DNA from: Bursaphelenchus xylophilus
Lineage: Eukaryota; Nematoda; Chromadorea; Rhabditida; Aphelenchoididae
Assembly (NCBI GenBank): GCA_904066235.2
Contig: CAJFCV020000002.1
Coordinates: 186,001-250,000 of the forward strand
Direction: 5' to 3'
DNA length: 64,000 bases
Part shown: in pieces, positions 43,737 to 54,446 of the stretch
How the letters are laid out: the number at the start of each line of letters is the position of its first letter
How positions within the stretch are numbered: the stretch's first letter is position 1
Notes under the pieces: model-generated
The model's database searches: none
Told to the model about the DNA's origin: nothing
Seen by the model: the letters and a program-made list of their open reading frames with translations, nothing else
Translations under genes and position numbers: made by a program

Positions 43737-44729
43737 ATGATTGTCAGGACCCTGCTATTATTGTCTGCGGCTTGTCTAGCCGCCGTTTCGGCTGACTGCG
43801 TCGATAAGAAGACCAACGTCGTCCGAGTCATTGATGGGAGTATGTATTCAAGTCTCATGGATAAGATAAATCCTCATTGTTCGCAAGAATCACTGATAAC
43901 CTTTCATTGTTTTAGCAAACGGACTGCCGATTACCACTCAAGATGGTGCTGCCAGCACCTACGATTCGAAAAGCCAGCCCAGCTGTCATGGAAACGAGCC
44001 CGATGTAAAGTTCCCGGGATCTGTGAGGGCGCTCAGCGGATTTGTCAAAGTCTCCAAGCCTTTGAAGCTGGTTGATAACAGCCGGGTTTTGCTGACGCTG
44101 AAGAAAAACTCGTTCATGATTGGCACCGTCTGTGAGAACGGAAGGTCCAGACACGTTGGAATCCCTAGCAAGTATTGGTGAGTTCATATTGGCTGGCCTT
44201 GTTCGAGAAGCGGGTTACGCAACGATGGGTTGATCGTCAGATTTAGAAGCTTTTCAGTGCCGTTTTATCATCACATATCGTAGTTCTAGGAAAAATTTTT
44301 ACGTTGCAAAAATTGAAGCAAACATTAATAAACATTTGTCTGCTTCCTTGTCAGACGTCTTTACCGAGTATGGTCTAAAAATGCCGAAAATGATTGGGAG
44401 AAATCCGTGCAACTGGGGTACCTTGTCCATAGCCTTAGGACTTCTTCAACGTCATTTTATTCTTTTCAATTTCCAGCCAACCAGAGCCCTGCAAATTCGC
44501 CGCCGGCCTATGTACTTTGCTCGAAAAGCCCGGCACCTACGATCTCTCTCAACTCGAGGAATCCATTGGAATCAACGGCACCCTCGCTCTCCCCAAACTG
44601 CCTCCAGCTCTCAAAGGCATTATCAAGGGCGAATGGAAAGTGGAGGGCAAACTTCTTGTGGACAATCAGGTCGTTGCTCATATCAAAGTTCCCCAAGGAA
44701 ACGGCTGGATATATTTGGAAGAGGAATAA
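43737..44729 (+). CDS. GM2-activator/ML-like secreted lipid-binding protein 3
   Basis: Three exons (43737-43839, 43916-44177, 44477-44729), 205 residues, phases 1 and 2. Signal peptide MIVRTLLLLSAACLAAVSA. Motifs match paralog 2: SCHGNEPDVKFPGSV, VSKPLKLVDNSRVLLTLKKN, TVCENG, GTYDLSQLEE, GEWKVEGKLLVDNQVVAHIK. Six Cys remain in the mature protein. The second intron is longer (299 bp) than in paralog 2. AATAAA at 44782-44787. Confidence 0.78.
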
Positions 44730-44787
44730 GGTTGACCCTTTGTTTTTTCGCGGGCATAAACAGCGATCGCTGATAAGTACAAATAAA

Positions 44788-46250
44788 TTCGTAATTTAAA
44801 AACTACTGCCTTCTAATCTTCGTTCCGTGGGCGTCGTGCGGAGTTATGAACAGATAATCAGCAAAAATTGCCATAAGCAAATTGCTCATATGACTTGAAG
44901 ACAATGCAAGAGCTACAAAGGGAGACAATAATGATGAAAGAGCAAAATTTTAACAATCTTTGACTTTGCGGTTTCCAGGGAGGAAAGATCTGCTCTTCCG
45001 GGCTAACATCAGTTTTTTGAAAATTTTAGCTCACACTGTGAAGCACAACAAAGCAGTTCAACGACCAGCTGAGGCAGTAAAAATGATGTAAAACAATGTT
45101 TTCTGGTCTTTTGTTTTATTAATATTTGCCAACACTTTCGAGGTTTTTGAACGGAGTTCACCTCATTTGGGGTACTTTCATTTGAGCTATATGGTACCCT
45201 TGCACTATATAAATCGAGTTGTTCAGCACTCGACATCGTCTATTACCACCTCCATTCTACGTGCAAGAGTCCGCTAAATTGCAACTCTACTAATCTCTGT
45301 TCTTTGATCCAAATGAAATATTTATTTTTGCTAATCAAATAATCCAGAATGTAAACTAATTCCATGCCTTTGGCTTTCGGTAATATGACTACATAACTCC
45401 TCGCTTTACGTGTTGTCCCGCCCTCTCAAATCTCGGAAAAGTTTGGGATATTTGAACAACAAATTCAAGGTCAAGAACAATGTCAACAAACCTTTGGCCT
45501 GAGAAATTCTAGAAGTTTGGAAAAGGTTTTTGGGTAGACGTTTGTTTGCCATGTTCATGGCGTTACAAATGCTTGGGCGTTTAAATTATTGAAAGGTTAA
45601 AATTTGGGAAAGAATGTGGTGTTGCAGGAAGGGTGGCCAACGGATCGGTTTTTTTCGATTTTTGCAAAATAACTTACTTTCTGAGAAACGTTTTGCGTGT
45701 GGTTGCTGGAAATCAAAGGATTTGACGATTTTTAAAATTTTATGTAAAAAAGTGACTTAAAATTGCATTGTTTACAAATTAATTATTGCGTGACTTTACG
45801 CGGGCGGAGAAACGAAACTGAAACGTGTATTTGAACGCCCTATACTTACATGCAATGTGACGGAATTTAATTATTTCTTTGTAAATCAATAAAGATTAAT
45901 TTTGTTTAAATCTGCATGTTCCTTCACTTATTTTTCCAAAACTTTTTGTTGTTTTTACAATGTTGGTTACTTCTGTTTTACTTCCCATTGCTCTTCACAA
46001 CTTTCTTAGCCATTCATCTTCAAATCCTCGGCCAAAAATGGAAGCGTCTACATTCTTGGCCGATAATATTTTCCCGACCCCCTTATTTATCGCTAAAAGC
46101 CAGCCAAATGATGAATTGCCGTTTTGGTGAGGATGGAAACCCGGGGATCGCTATAAAGGCCTTTGGGGAATATTGTAATGTAGTAAAGAGAAGAATGGCC
46201 AAAAATCAGGATAGGAGGTCGGTTGGGGTTTGCCTATGAATATCTCAGTC
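44788..46250. other. Gap, no convincing gene
   Basis: CTATATAAAT at about 45204-45213 (+) followed by ATGAAATATTTATTTTTG near 45313 resembles a promoter plus signal-peptide start, but the frame stops after nine codons. An AT-rich open frame at 45916-46239 has no support. Confidence 0.35.
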
Positions 46251-46279
46251 TTGTATTTTTACTTTGACGTTAATTGTGA

Positions 46280-46640
46280 TGACTTTAGCAACCAGTTTTG
46301 TGGCCGAGAGACTACGCAGACCGCGGCGGGCGGTCAGAGAGAAAAATCTCTCTTTGGCAAAATCTTTGCTAGTTTATGAGCTTTTTTTTCAAAGCATACC
46401 TTCTACGGTAGAAATAGGCTTCATTAAAACACTCGCAAAAAAAGGGTGAAATTTTAGCAAACCTTGGATCTAAAAATCTCGGTCGTTTCTACAAAGTGCG
46501 AGCTGCTCTATCCACCTGTTCTAGCTGCTTTCCCAAGCACTAGGGGAAGTTAAGAAACATTCCCTTGTTAGAAATTTCGTATATAATAATAATATAAATT
46601 CCAACTATTGTTCAAATCTAGGCGTTGCACTTGGAGTACT
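46280..46640. mobile_element. MITE family 1, degenerate copy
   Basis: Recognisable blocks remain (GTGGCCGAGAGACTACGC, GGTCAGAGAGAAAA, CTAAAAATCTCGGTCG, GCACTTGGAGTACT), but the termini and spacing are eroded, so limits are approximate. Confidence 0.6.
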
Positions 46641-46703
46641 CTCTCGGTGAGAGAAATTTATACATATTTTGAAGTTCAACTTTTGTTACCTTTCTTGGAA
46701 TTA

Positions 46704-46972
46704 TTATATCTCCACCAACGAGATCATAAACACTTTATTGACCCCCTGGAATATGCCTGCCCATCCCAATGTGGGGATCATAATAGTTTTTATGACCGTT
46801 TTAATGGCATTTTACGCACCTTCTTTCTCAGATCAATAGTAATGAAATTTGTGAATTGGGCGAGCTTCACTTCCGGTTGAGTCAGAAGTTCTTTGCATTG
46901 CTTAATTATCTGCGCTGATAACACTGTAACAAGTGATTCTCGAAGTCTTAAGGCGACAAGTTGAGGCGTCAT
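46704..46972 (-). CDS. Possible small protein (64 aa)
   Basis: Two exons (46972-46820, 46745-46704) with a 74-bp GT-AG intron, phase 0. The sequence starts MTPQLVALRLRESLVTVLSA, is helical and charged, and ends in a hydrophobic VFMISLVEI. GGATTTTAG lies 17-25 bp upstream of the ATG and could accept a spliced leader. GC-rich DNA follows upstream, as in a promoter. No family recognised; the short second exon (13 codons) weakens the model. Confidence 0.3.
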
Positions 46973-49900
46973 CTTCCGTGCTTTGTTTTCGCTAAAATCC
47001 GTTTTGTGTTCACATCGATCACATTGGTTTTACCGGCCCCATTTTTCAGCCACCCCCGCCTCTCGCCGAGTGTCGACGGCCCTTTTTAAGTCGAGCGTAG
47101 GTGTTTTCCGAATCACGAAAATAAATGTTTTTGAGAGGAGGCTTTAAATGGAAGCGCAGAACCAAAACCTGAAGCCTTGAAGGGGGTGGCGAAGGGATGG
47201 ATGGAACAGAGATTAATGGATGGGGAACGGATCGGTTGACATGGATGTTTTTGAGTTGACCGGGGCTGGATTTTTGTCAAGTCTTGGATATACGCGCTTG
47301 AAATATGTATGCGTATATGGCCGGCTAGTTGCTAGAAAATTTTGACGTGGCACCGATGTAGCCGGGGTATTTATTAAGTATACATATTAGTGACCTGTTG
47401 AGTCCAGAAAAGCCTGCTCACGGCCTATGTCTTGGTATGTTCATAGGGAAAAATGTAACTTGCCGTCAAAATATTCTTCTATGACTTCGAAAAATACGGG
47501 GAATCTGAAAAGAGTTGGCTCATGCCAGAAATTGTTTTTTCATCATGTTTCCCTTTATCTTCCATCGTTTCTCGATGAAAATTTTCGTTGAACAGGCTGC
47601 CTTCGCAGGTCTTGAGCTGTAATTTTCAGAAATTGATCTGCGGCCCACTTAAACCTATCATATAAAGCTCGGCTCAGTCAGGATCTCAAATACCACACGA
47701 AATTGCAATTTTTGTGACTTAGACGTCTTTGAACTGGTAAAAAAATTTTCTTTAGAAGATATTCTACTCCTCTGAAATCGATGATTTTTGAGCGATTAAT
47801 TAACCAACTACTGTATACGTGTACTCTTTTTTGACTAATAAACAAAAATTCACAAAGGTTGTGCCGGTCGTTAAGTCTTCTATTTACGGTTTTACTGCCC
47901 CCATCCTCCCCCTTCTTGTGACCTTGAACTTTCATTGTACTTTTCGAATTTCTACTGCTGATATAGGTTTGAAAACCTTTTAATTTAGCACTCTCTTTGG
48001 AATACCGTTTAGCTTTTTATGGTAATTTTACTGTAGTCTTATAACCTCATTTCCATTTACCCACTTACCCACGGCCAGTTCTTCTTTTTTAAGAAATCTT
48101 TTTTTGGATTTGTAATGACATTATCCGTCATTTCACTGCCTGCGACAGCCTCCCATTTCATTTACACATTGATGTGTTTACGAACCAGAAATGGAAATGT
48201 TGCGGTGGATGTGAGGGTGGGGCACGCAAATAGATGTCATATTTACGGCTTTTATGAGTCGGGAGAAGTTTCAAGATGTTTTTTGCGGGATGGAAATGAT
48301 GTGGGGGAGGAGAAGATTTGACAGCGCTAAGAGCAATGGGATCGTTTGTCAGGATGGTGCAATATTTTGGGTTATGTCATTAAGATGTTGGATTTACGCT
48401 TTGCGTTTTACGGCATCCTTGTGCAAAGCTTGGATATAAGAGTTTTCTCTGGCTTGCTCTCCTTTTTCGCTGGGTCTTCTCTTCGCAAAATTTGTTGAAT
48501 ATTTCGGCCGCGTTTAGAAAATACGAGCCAGAACTTTCAACGGTTAGTGGTCTACATCAGCCATGCAAGCAAAATTCCAGGAGTATCTGGGCGAGATAAA
48601 TCAACAAATCTCACTTTTTCGGTGATTTTTCCCTATACTCTCTCGAATACTGCATATAAGGTACTCTGCCCCAGCTTTGTAAGCCAATAATAGCTGGACT
48701 TCTTCTTTCTCATACCAAAGAACATTCAAGAGAGCTCGAGGCTTGAGTATTCATCAAGAAACTGGTGTGTTTTTCCCGACAGACTAGACATCACGCGACT
48801 CATATAATTATGAGCTACAGCGTAACAATAAAGACCCATAAACAAAAAGATGGTTAAAAAAGATGGTTATTTTTCGGAAGTCGTCATGCTCTCATAAGAA
48901 GAGGTTAGAATTCAAGTTACACGAAATAATTTATTTTCAAAGTTTTTTCATTTTTTCTAACAAATCTTAATTTTGAAACCACGTGCTTACGAAAACTTTT
49001 AATGCTCTTAAAATCGCTGTAAGTGTTTGCCGAGAAAGTCCCGAGATGAGGCCTTTTTTATTTATTTGTTTTCATCCCAAAATGGCCCTTAAAGTTTTGA
49101 GAGATTTGACCCTGAGGCCAAAAAGAAACACTCTCCCTGGATTTAATGCATTTTTACGTGAAAGTTTGGAACGTGTTTCGGAGAGGCTAAAGACCTTGTA
49201 AGTGATGTCAAGTGGCTTCGCAGGGCACTCGAGAGGGATACGGTAACTTTTGGTGCGGTAAATGGTTCAGGTTTTTATGATTAGACTCGGCAAATACACA
49301 TGTAGGGCGAGGGCATTTTGTAAGGTTCTTTGATGAGAAGGGAGTGGTTTCTGGAATGAAAAAGGGTTACTGTAGGTTTAAAGGATGCTGCGGTGCCTCA
49401 CACGTATTTTCTTTTCATTTTTTGCCCTCTGCCGGGAAAACATAAGTGATTATCTTTTTTTGGATGTTCGACGAGAGCTGAGAATTCCAGTGATTCAATT
49501 AAAAGTTGAGGAGAATGGGAGAGTCCCAGTTAGATAGCCTCACAAATTAACGCTAAAAAAATAGTTTTTTGCGGTCAAGGCGTTGTGATACAAACATCAA
49601 GTAGAATTGTCATCTCTTGACCTACCCGTTTTTTGAAATGCCTAGGGACTTTAATTTAATTAAAGCTCACGTGGTGTCGCTCTGTCTCTCTTGCTCTTTG
49701 TTTACATAATTCTTTGGATAACGTGTCTTTGAAATGATTGTTTAAGCGTCTGGTAAAAGGTACGGACTTTAACTTACTAGTTAGCCAGAAAGAGGTTATA
49801 ACATTGCATTGCCACATTAAACGTTGAGAAAAACAGACAGCCTGAACTTTGTTTTGGCAATGGCTTGACCTGAAGGGTAAACAAATCAATTTATAAAAGA

Positions 49901-50099
49901 TTGAGACAAGAATTGATGGGATTCTTTGGAGCTTGATGCATTTTGGTAAAAAAAGAAGAGCATTATTTGGGTTTTAAAAGGTATCTTATTCTGACAAAAC
50001 CATAAAATATGTGTTATGTATCAAAGTTTTGAAAAGAATTGAAAATATTCAAAGTGCTTGAAAAACGAATAGCATGGTTCAAAAAGATTTATTTACTAA
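46973..50099. other. Gap, no gene seen
   Basis: About 3.1 kb. Proximal DNA (46980-47110) is GC-rich; the rest is AT-rich. A worn family-1-like passage is visible around 48460-48560. Scattered open frames of 60-85 codons show no splice or promoter support. Confidence 0.4.
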
Positions 50100-50550
50100 C
50101 AGGGGAAGTACTCCAAGTGCGACGCTCAGATTTTCTTTAAATTTTGCACACACGTCGGGTACGGACTAAATATCAATTCCTGAAAGTTTTAGCTCGCGTT
50201 TTGCGGGCGCAGCCGAGATATCGAACCATTTTTGCCGCCGAGAGAGCGCGCTAAACGTGGAGAGCGGTCAGAGAGAAAAGCGCTTTTTCGCCATAACTTT
50301 GGCAATTTCGCGCGAAAAAATTTGATTTTTTGTAGAAACATTATCCTTTACAGTTGAAATAGGCATGAAACTTTTCGTGCCGAAACTCGGCAAAAAGTCT
50401 TAAATTTTCGCCGACTTTTGATCAAAAAATCTCGGTTGTTTCTGAAAAAAGCGTGAGCTAGGATCATCGCATATATCTTAGAAAAAATTGTTCTAAATTT
50501 GTACCAAGTTTCATCAAAATCTGAGCGTCGCACTTGGGGTACTTCCCCTG
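50100..50550. mobile_element. MITE family 1, copy 8 (inverted)
   Basis: 451 bp, TAA/TAA target duplication, ends CAGGGGAAGTACTCCAAGTG and its inverse; reverse orientation. Confidence 0.88.
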
Positions 50551-51230
50551 TAAATAAGGGTTTGTACGGAGTTTTCGACCTAAAATTGGCCTTTAGGGCC
50601 ACTGATAGCGAGGGATTTTTTGCATAATATGGCGAAAATCTTTTACCTAACTTTTTCGTAAAGCAATTATACTTTTTTGCTCTTTCCGATTTTCCAAAAA
50701 TTAATCAAAGCCGCCACTCCTACATATTATAACATAAAACGGAAAATCGAACTCCCTCTCCCAGAAATTGCATCTGTTCGTGGACTCATGACGTTTTATT
50801 ATCAAAGGCCCTTCCGATTTGTGGGTGGGAGAGGGAGGGAAACGAGTAAAATGAAAGATTACAGGGAGCAAAAATAAAAGTAAAAACAGAGTGAAATTGG
50901 AGGACGGGATTTGATCAAAAAGTTTTTGGGGATAAATGTGTGAAAATCGGAAGGATAAAGGGCTTTGAAGCGGATTTTGATTTGAGAGTAAGGCTGAAGC
51001 ACATCAATCTTTTCGCAGGAAATTTTAATGTTTTACAGTGGAGGTGCTGAATGTTTGGCGCAAAATTGGATTGCATTTTTATAGACCTACATATGCGAGC
51101 TTCACACTCGTATACGCAGAAACAACCGAGCTTTAGTCAGAAAGCCGCAAGAGATTTTTGCAAGCGAGGTTGGCAAAGATCTTGTGACAAAGCGCCGGCG
51201 GCGTCTGCAAAACGCGATATAAATTTCTTA

Positions 51231-51679
51231 CAGCGGAAGTACTCCAAGTGCGACGCTCAGATTTTGATGAAACTTGGCACAAATTTAGAATAATTTTTTC
51301 TAAGATATATGCGAGAATCCTAGCTCGCGCTTTGCAGAAACAACCGAGATTTTAAGATCGAAAGTCGGCCAAAATTTAGGACTTTTTGCCGAATTTCGTC
51401 ACGAAAAGTTTCATGCCTATTTCTACCGTAAAGGATAATATTTCTACAAAAAATCGAATTTTTCCGCACAAAACAGCCAAAGTTATGGCCAAAAAGCGCT
51501 TTTCTCTCTGGCCGCTCTCCACGTTTAGCGTGCTCTCTCGGCGGCAAAAATCTTTCGATATCTCGGCAGCGTCTGCAAAGCGCGAGCTAAAACTTTCAGG
51601 AATTGATACTTAGTCCATACCCGACGTGTGTGCAAAATTTAAAGAAAATCTGAGAGTCGCACGTGGAGTACTTCCCTTG
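51231..51679. mobile_element. MITE family 1, copy 9
   Basis: 449 bp; left end CAGCGGAAGTACTCC, right end CCCTTG; flanks TTA and TCA. An eroded partial copy seems to precede it (about 51085-51230). The interior is very similar to the copy at 28645-29084. Confidence 0.82.
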
Positions 51680-52178
51680 TCAGCATTTTTTATGTGACTA
51701 GGCTTTTTATGTGAACGTGTACTAAAAATCGCGTGTAATACTGGCTCCAACTTTCATAAAAATCAATGACCTAAAATTTCGGCATTTCTTTGTTTGCATC
51801 ACCTTACATTCACTGCACATCCTTCCTCAAATCTCCCATGTAGTTTGATTTTATTTTAAAATTTTGATTTCTCATTTGTATGAAGCTTGCAACCGTCTAT
51901 TTGCCCATTTCTCAACCACTTTTCTTTTCAAATTACAACTACCAAAACTCGAATAACAAATAAAAGTTTCAAATCTCCTTTGTTACAACAAGTTATTTGC
52001 TCTCGAGCCCAATTGGAAGCCACACTTTAGTCTTCGATATTTCGTTTAAACCTTTGTCAATGCCTTCATAAAGAACCGGGCATGCTCGGAGAGTTGTGGG
52101 AGGAAAAATGTATTGCGATTTTTGTTTGGATTGTCACTTTTTGTTAAATCAAAACGGAGACTTTTTGAGTAGAAAAAC
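51680..52178. other. Gap before the tandem duplication
   Basis: About 500 bp of AT-rich sequence; nothing recognised. Confidence 0.35.
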
Positions 52179-52993
52179 TGATGGAAATTACTATTTTTGA
52201 GCAACAAACTGTCAACAAGTTGAAATGGCCATTGGGTTCGTTCGAATTTGTTGGCCATTGGACCATAGGGGTCATTTTATGACAACACTTTCGTTGTGTA
52301 TTTTTAGAGGGAAGGATTGGATTTCAAAAAGATGCTCAGAGGGTGGGGATCGGAACTGAAACTGATGGTTTTTGGACCTGGGTGTAAGCAGCTATATAGG
52401 GGAGTAATCCGCGACCATCCGGTTAATTGTATGACAGGTCGCAAAAAATCCAATTTCAAATCTCTTGCTCTGTCAACAACACAAAAAATTGCCTTTAAAG
52501 TAGACAGTCCAACTGTAATAGAGTGTGTTCTCTGCAGCTTTCACTGTATTAGAGACGAGAACTTTAGCGAGTTTAGAGCGTTTCCTCTCCACTTTCCGGG
52601 AGCACAGTTTTATCCGTGGATTTGCATTTGATCCCAACGTTTTCCCTGTTTTTCGTCCTTTCCTGACATGTTTAAAGCGCATTTTTTATAGCCTTTGAAG
52701 TCGTTAGAGGCCGGAGAGTTGGGGGAGTGATTTTTGCTCATAAAGGGCATTATTCTTCTCCGATAAACTATTGCTTACAAAAAATTTTATTTTTCATTTT
52801 TGTTTCGAAAAAACAGTTTCGTTTCTTCATCGCTGTTTTCTACGACGACTGCTTTTTATGGCTCTGCGTAAAACTTAAAGCGAGTATTACTGCTTCATTG
52901 TCGTATATTGCACGTAAAATTTTATTTTCGATAAATGCGGCCCTACTAGTTTTTTACTTATTTAATCCGACAACCTTCACAAGGCCAACAAGT

Positions 52994-54386
52994 CTATCCC
53001 GACTTCTTCTTTTTGTCGCAACAAGTTTTTTTGCAGATTCGGTTCATCAGCGGGATATAGACGGCCTGAGTACAGAGTGAGGACTTGGCGCTACAGTCGC
53101 CGGCTTGATCGGCGGCGTTTTTGCAGGTGGCTGAAATGAGTTTGATAAACTTTTAGAGGATACTCCGAGGATACTCGCGGCTTCTTATGGCTTCAAATTC
53201 GCAGGAAACATTAATTTAAAATCTTAACTCATCTGAAAGGCGTCGCACGTCAAACTGAGGAGTCCGGTGACCGGAATAGACACTTCGCTATCGGTTTTTT
53301 ACACTTTGTCTTCATTTCGCAGAGAAAGAGAGAAAAAAGGCATGCAAAAGCGTACTCTCTCGCCCCAAAAATTCCCCATTTCTTCGCCGACAAAACCTTT
53401 TTTCGCGTCTTTTTTGGCCGATTGCCAATCCATCACTCACCGGACTGTTTCAGCTTATCTCAGTTTGACGTGCGTCGCCACAAATCTTTTTTTGCCAAAA
53501 GTAACGTGTAGCGGAAAACTACTCACGGTCCTGGGTGACTCCTTGGATCTTATCCTTGAGCTCTTGCGCCTCCTCCTTGATCTTGTTTTCAGCTTTGTCT
53601 TTGGCTTGTTCGAACGCGTTTTTTGCCTGGAACAATATTTTATATCACGTAAACCTTTGCTTCCGATCAAAGCTTAAGCTACCGCACGCCACAATCTCTA
53701 GCCGGCTAAGCAGCGCGTTTGCAACGGAACTTGGAACAAAAATTGGCATGATGCAAGATGGCGACAAACAGCAGTTCTGTTGCTGCGCGCCAACTGAGTA
53801 GGAGCTACTTCAAAGCATTAACAAAAGCTGGTGCTACTATGCTGATCTTTACCTCATCGACTTTGTCTTCGACCTTATCTTTGATCTCTTGCGCTTTCTC
53901 TTTTATCTTTTCTTTCGCCTGATCTATTTTGTCCTTTATCGGGGCCACTTTCTCTTCGACTTTATCTTTGAGGTCTTCGATTTTGTCTTTGACCTTATCT
54001 TTGACCTCTTGCGCTTTGTCTTCTATTTTTTCTTTCGCCTGATCTATTTTGTCCTTTATCGGGGCCACTTTCTCTTTGACTTTATCTTTGAGGTCGTCGA
54101 CTTTGTCTGCGACCTTATCCTTGATGGCCTCGGCTTTGTCTTTTACCTAAATTAGTCATTTTTTTTACAAAAATATTTTTTTATCAAAACGTGGGTTTAG
54201 ACGTTGCAAACGGCTCTTTTTGGCTTTTATGATTGCAATGGCGACTGGTAGCATACTAAACGGCATAACGAGACTCACCTTATTAGCTGCGTCCTTAATC
54301 GAGTCCAGCAAGCCGGCCTCAACGACCTCGCAAACCAACGAGAACACCAGAACAACACAGAAGAGGGCAGCCAGTTTCCGAGTCAT
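52994..54386 (-). CDS. Secreted helical-repeat protein with ShKT-like C-terminus, copy A
   Basis: Four exons (54386-54279, 54146-53853, 53626-53527, 53130-52994), phases 0, 0 and 1, 212 residues. Signal peptide: MTRKLAALFCVVLVFSLVCE. Residues about 25-167 are an amphipathic Lys/Glu/Asp helix with 3-4 residue hydrophobic spacing; a block like EKVAPIKDKIDQAKEKI occurs twice, 40 residues apart. This resembles LEA group 3 or apolipoprotein-type helices. The last exon carries six Cys spaced 9, 6, 12, 3 and 0 (CKK-T-CC at the end), close to nematode ShKT/SXC domains, though the last two Cys are adjacent. Known ShKT domains act as channel ligands or matrix modules; the role here is unknown. TATAAAG is about 54-60 bp upstream. 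Confidence 0.78.
53239..53479. mobile_element. MITE family 3, third copy, in an intron
   Basis: 241 bp with ends GGCGTCGCACGTCAAACTG and its inverse. It is in intron 3 of copy A and absent from the same intron of copy B, so it arrived after the duplication. Confidence 0.85.
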
Positions 54387-54439
54387 GATCTAGGCGATAG
54401 AAAAGACAATGCAATCAAGTTCCATCTCCGGCAACTCTC

Positions 54440-54446
54440 TTTATAA
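54440..54446 (-). promoter_or_regulatory. TATA box, ShKT-like copy A
   Basis: TATAAAG on the minus strand, 54-60 bp upstream of the ATG; the same element stands at 57620-57626 in copy B. Confidence 0.6.

Noticed and set aside
45204..45340. TATA box followed by a start codon with signal-peptide-like codons
   Set aside because: The frame ends after nine codons and no splice donor rescues it.
45916..46239. 107-codon hydrophobic plus-strand frame
   Set aside because: It is built from Phe/Leu-rich T-tract DNA, without a promoter or homologous pattern.
23939..51613. Recurrent 60-75 codon frames (MPPREHAKRGER... and MPNFGTKSF...) scattered over the window
   Set aside because: They are all internal to family-1 MITEs, on either strand of a near-palindrome, and are disrupted in other copies; not genes.
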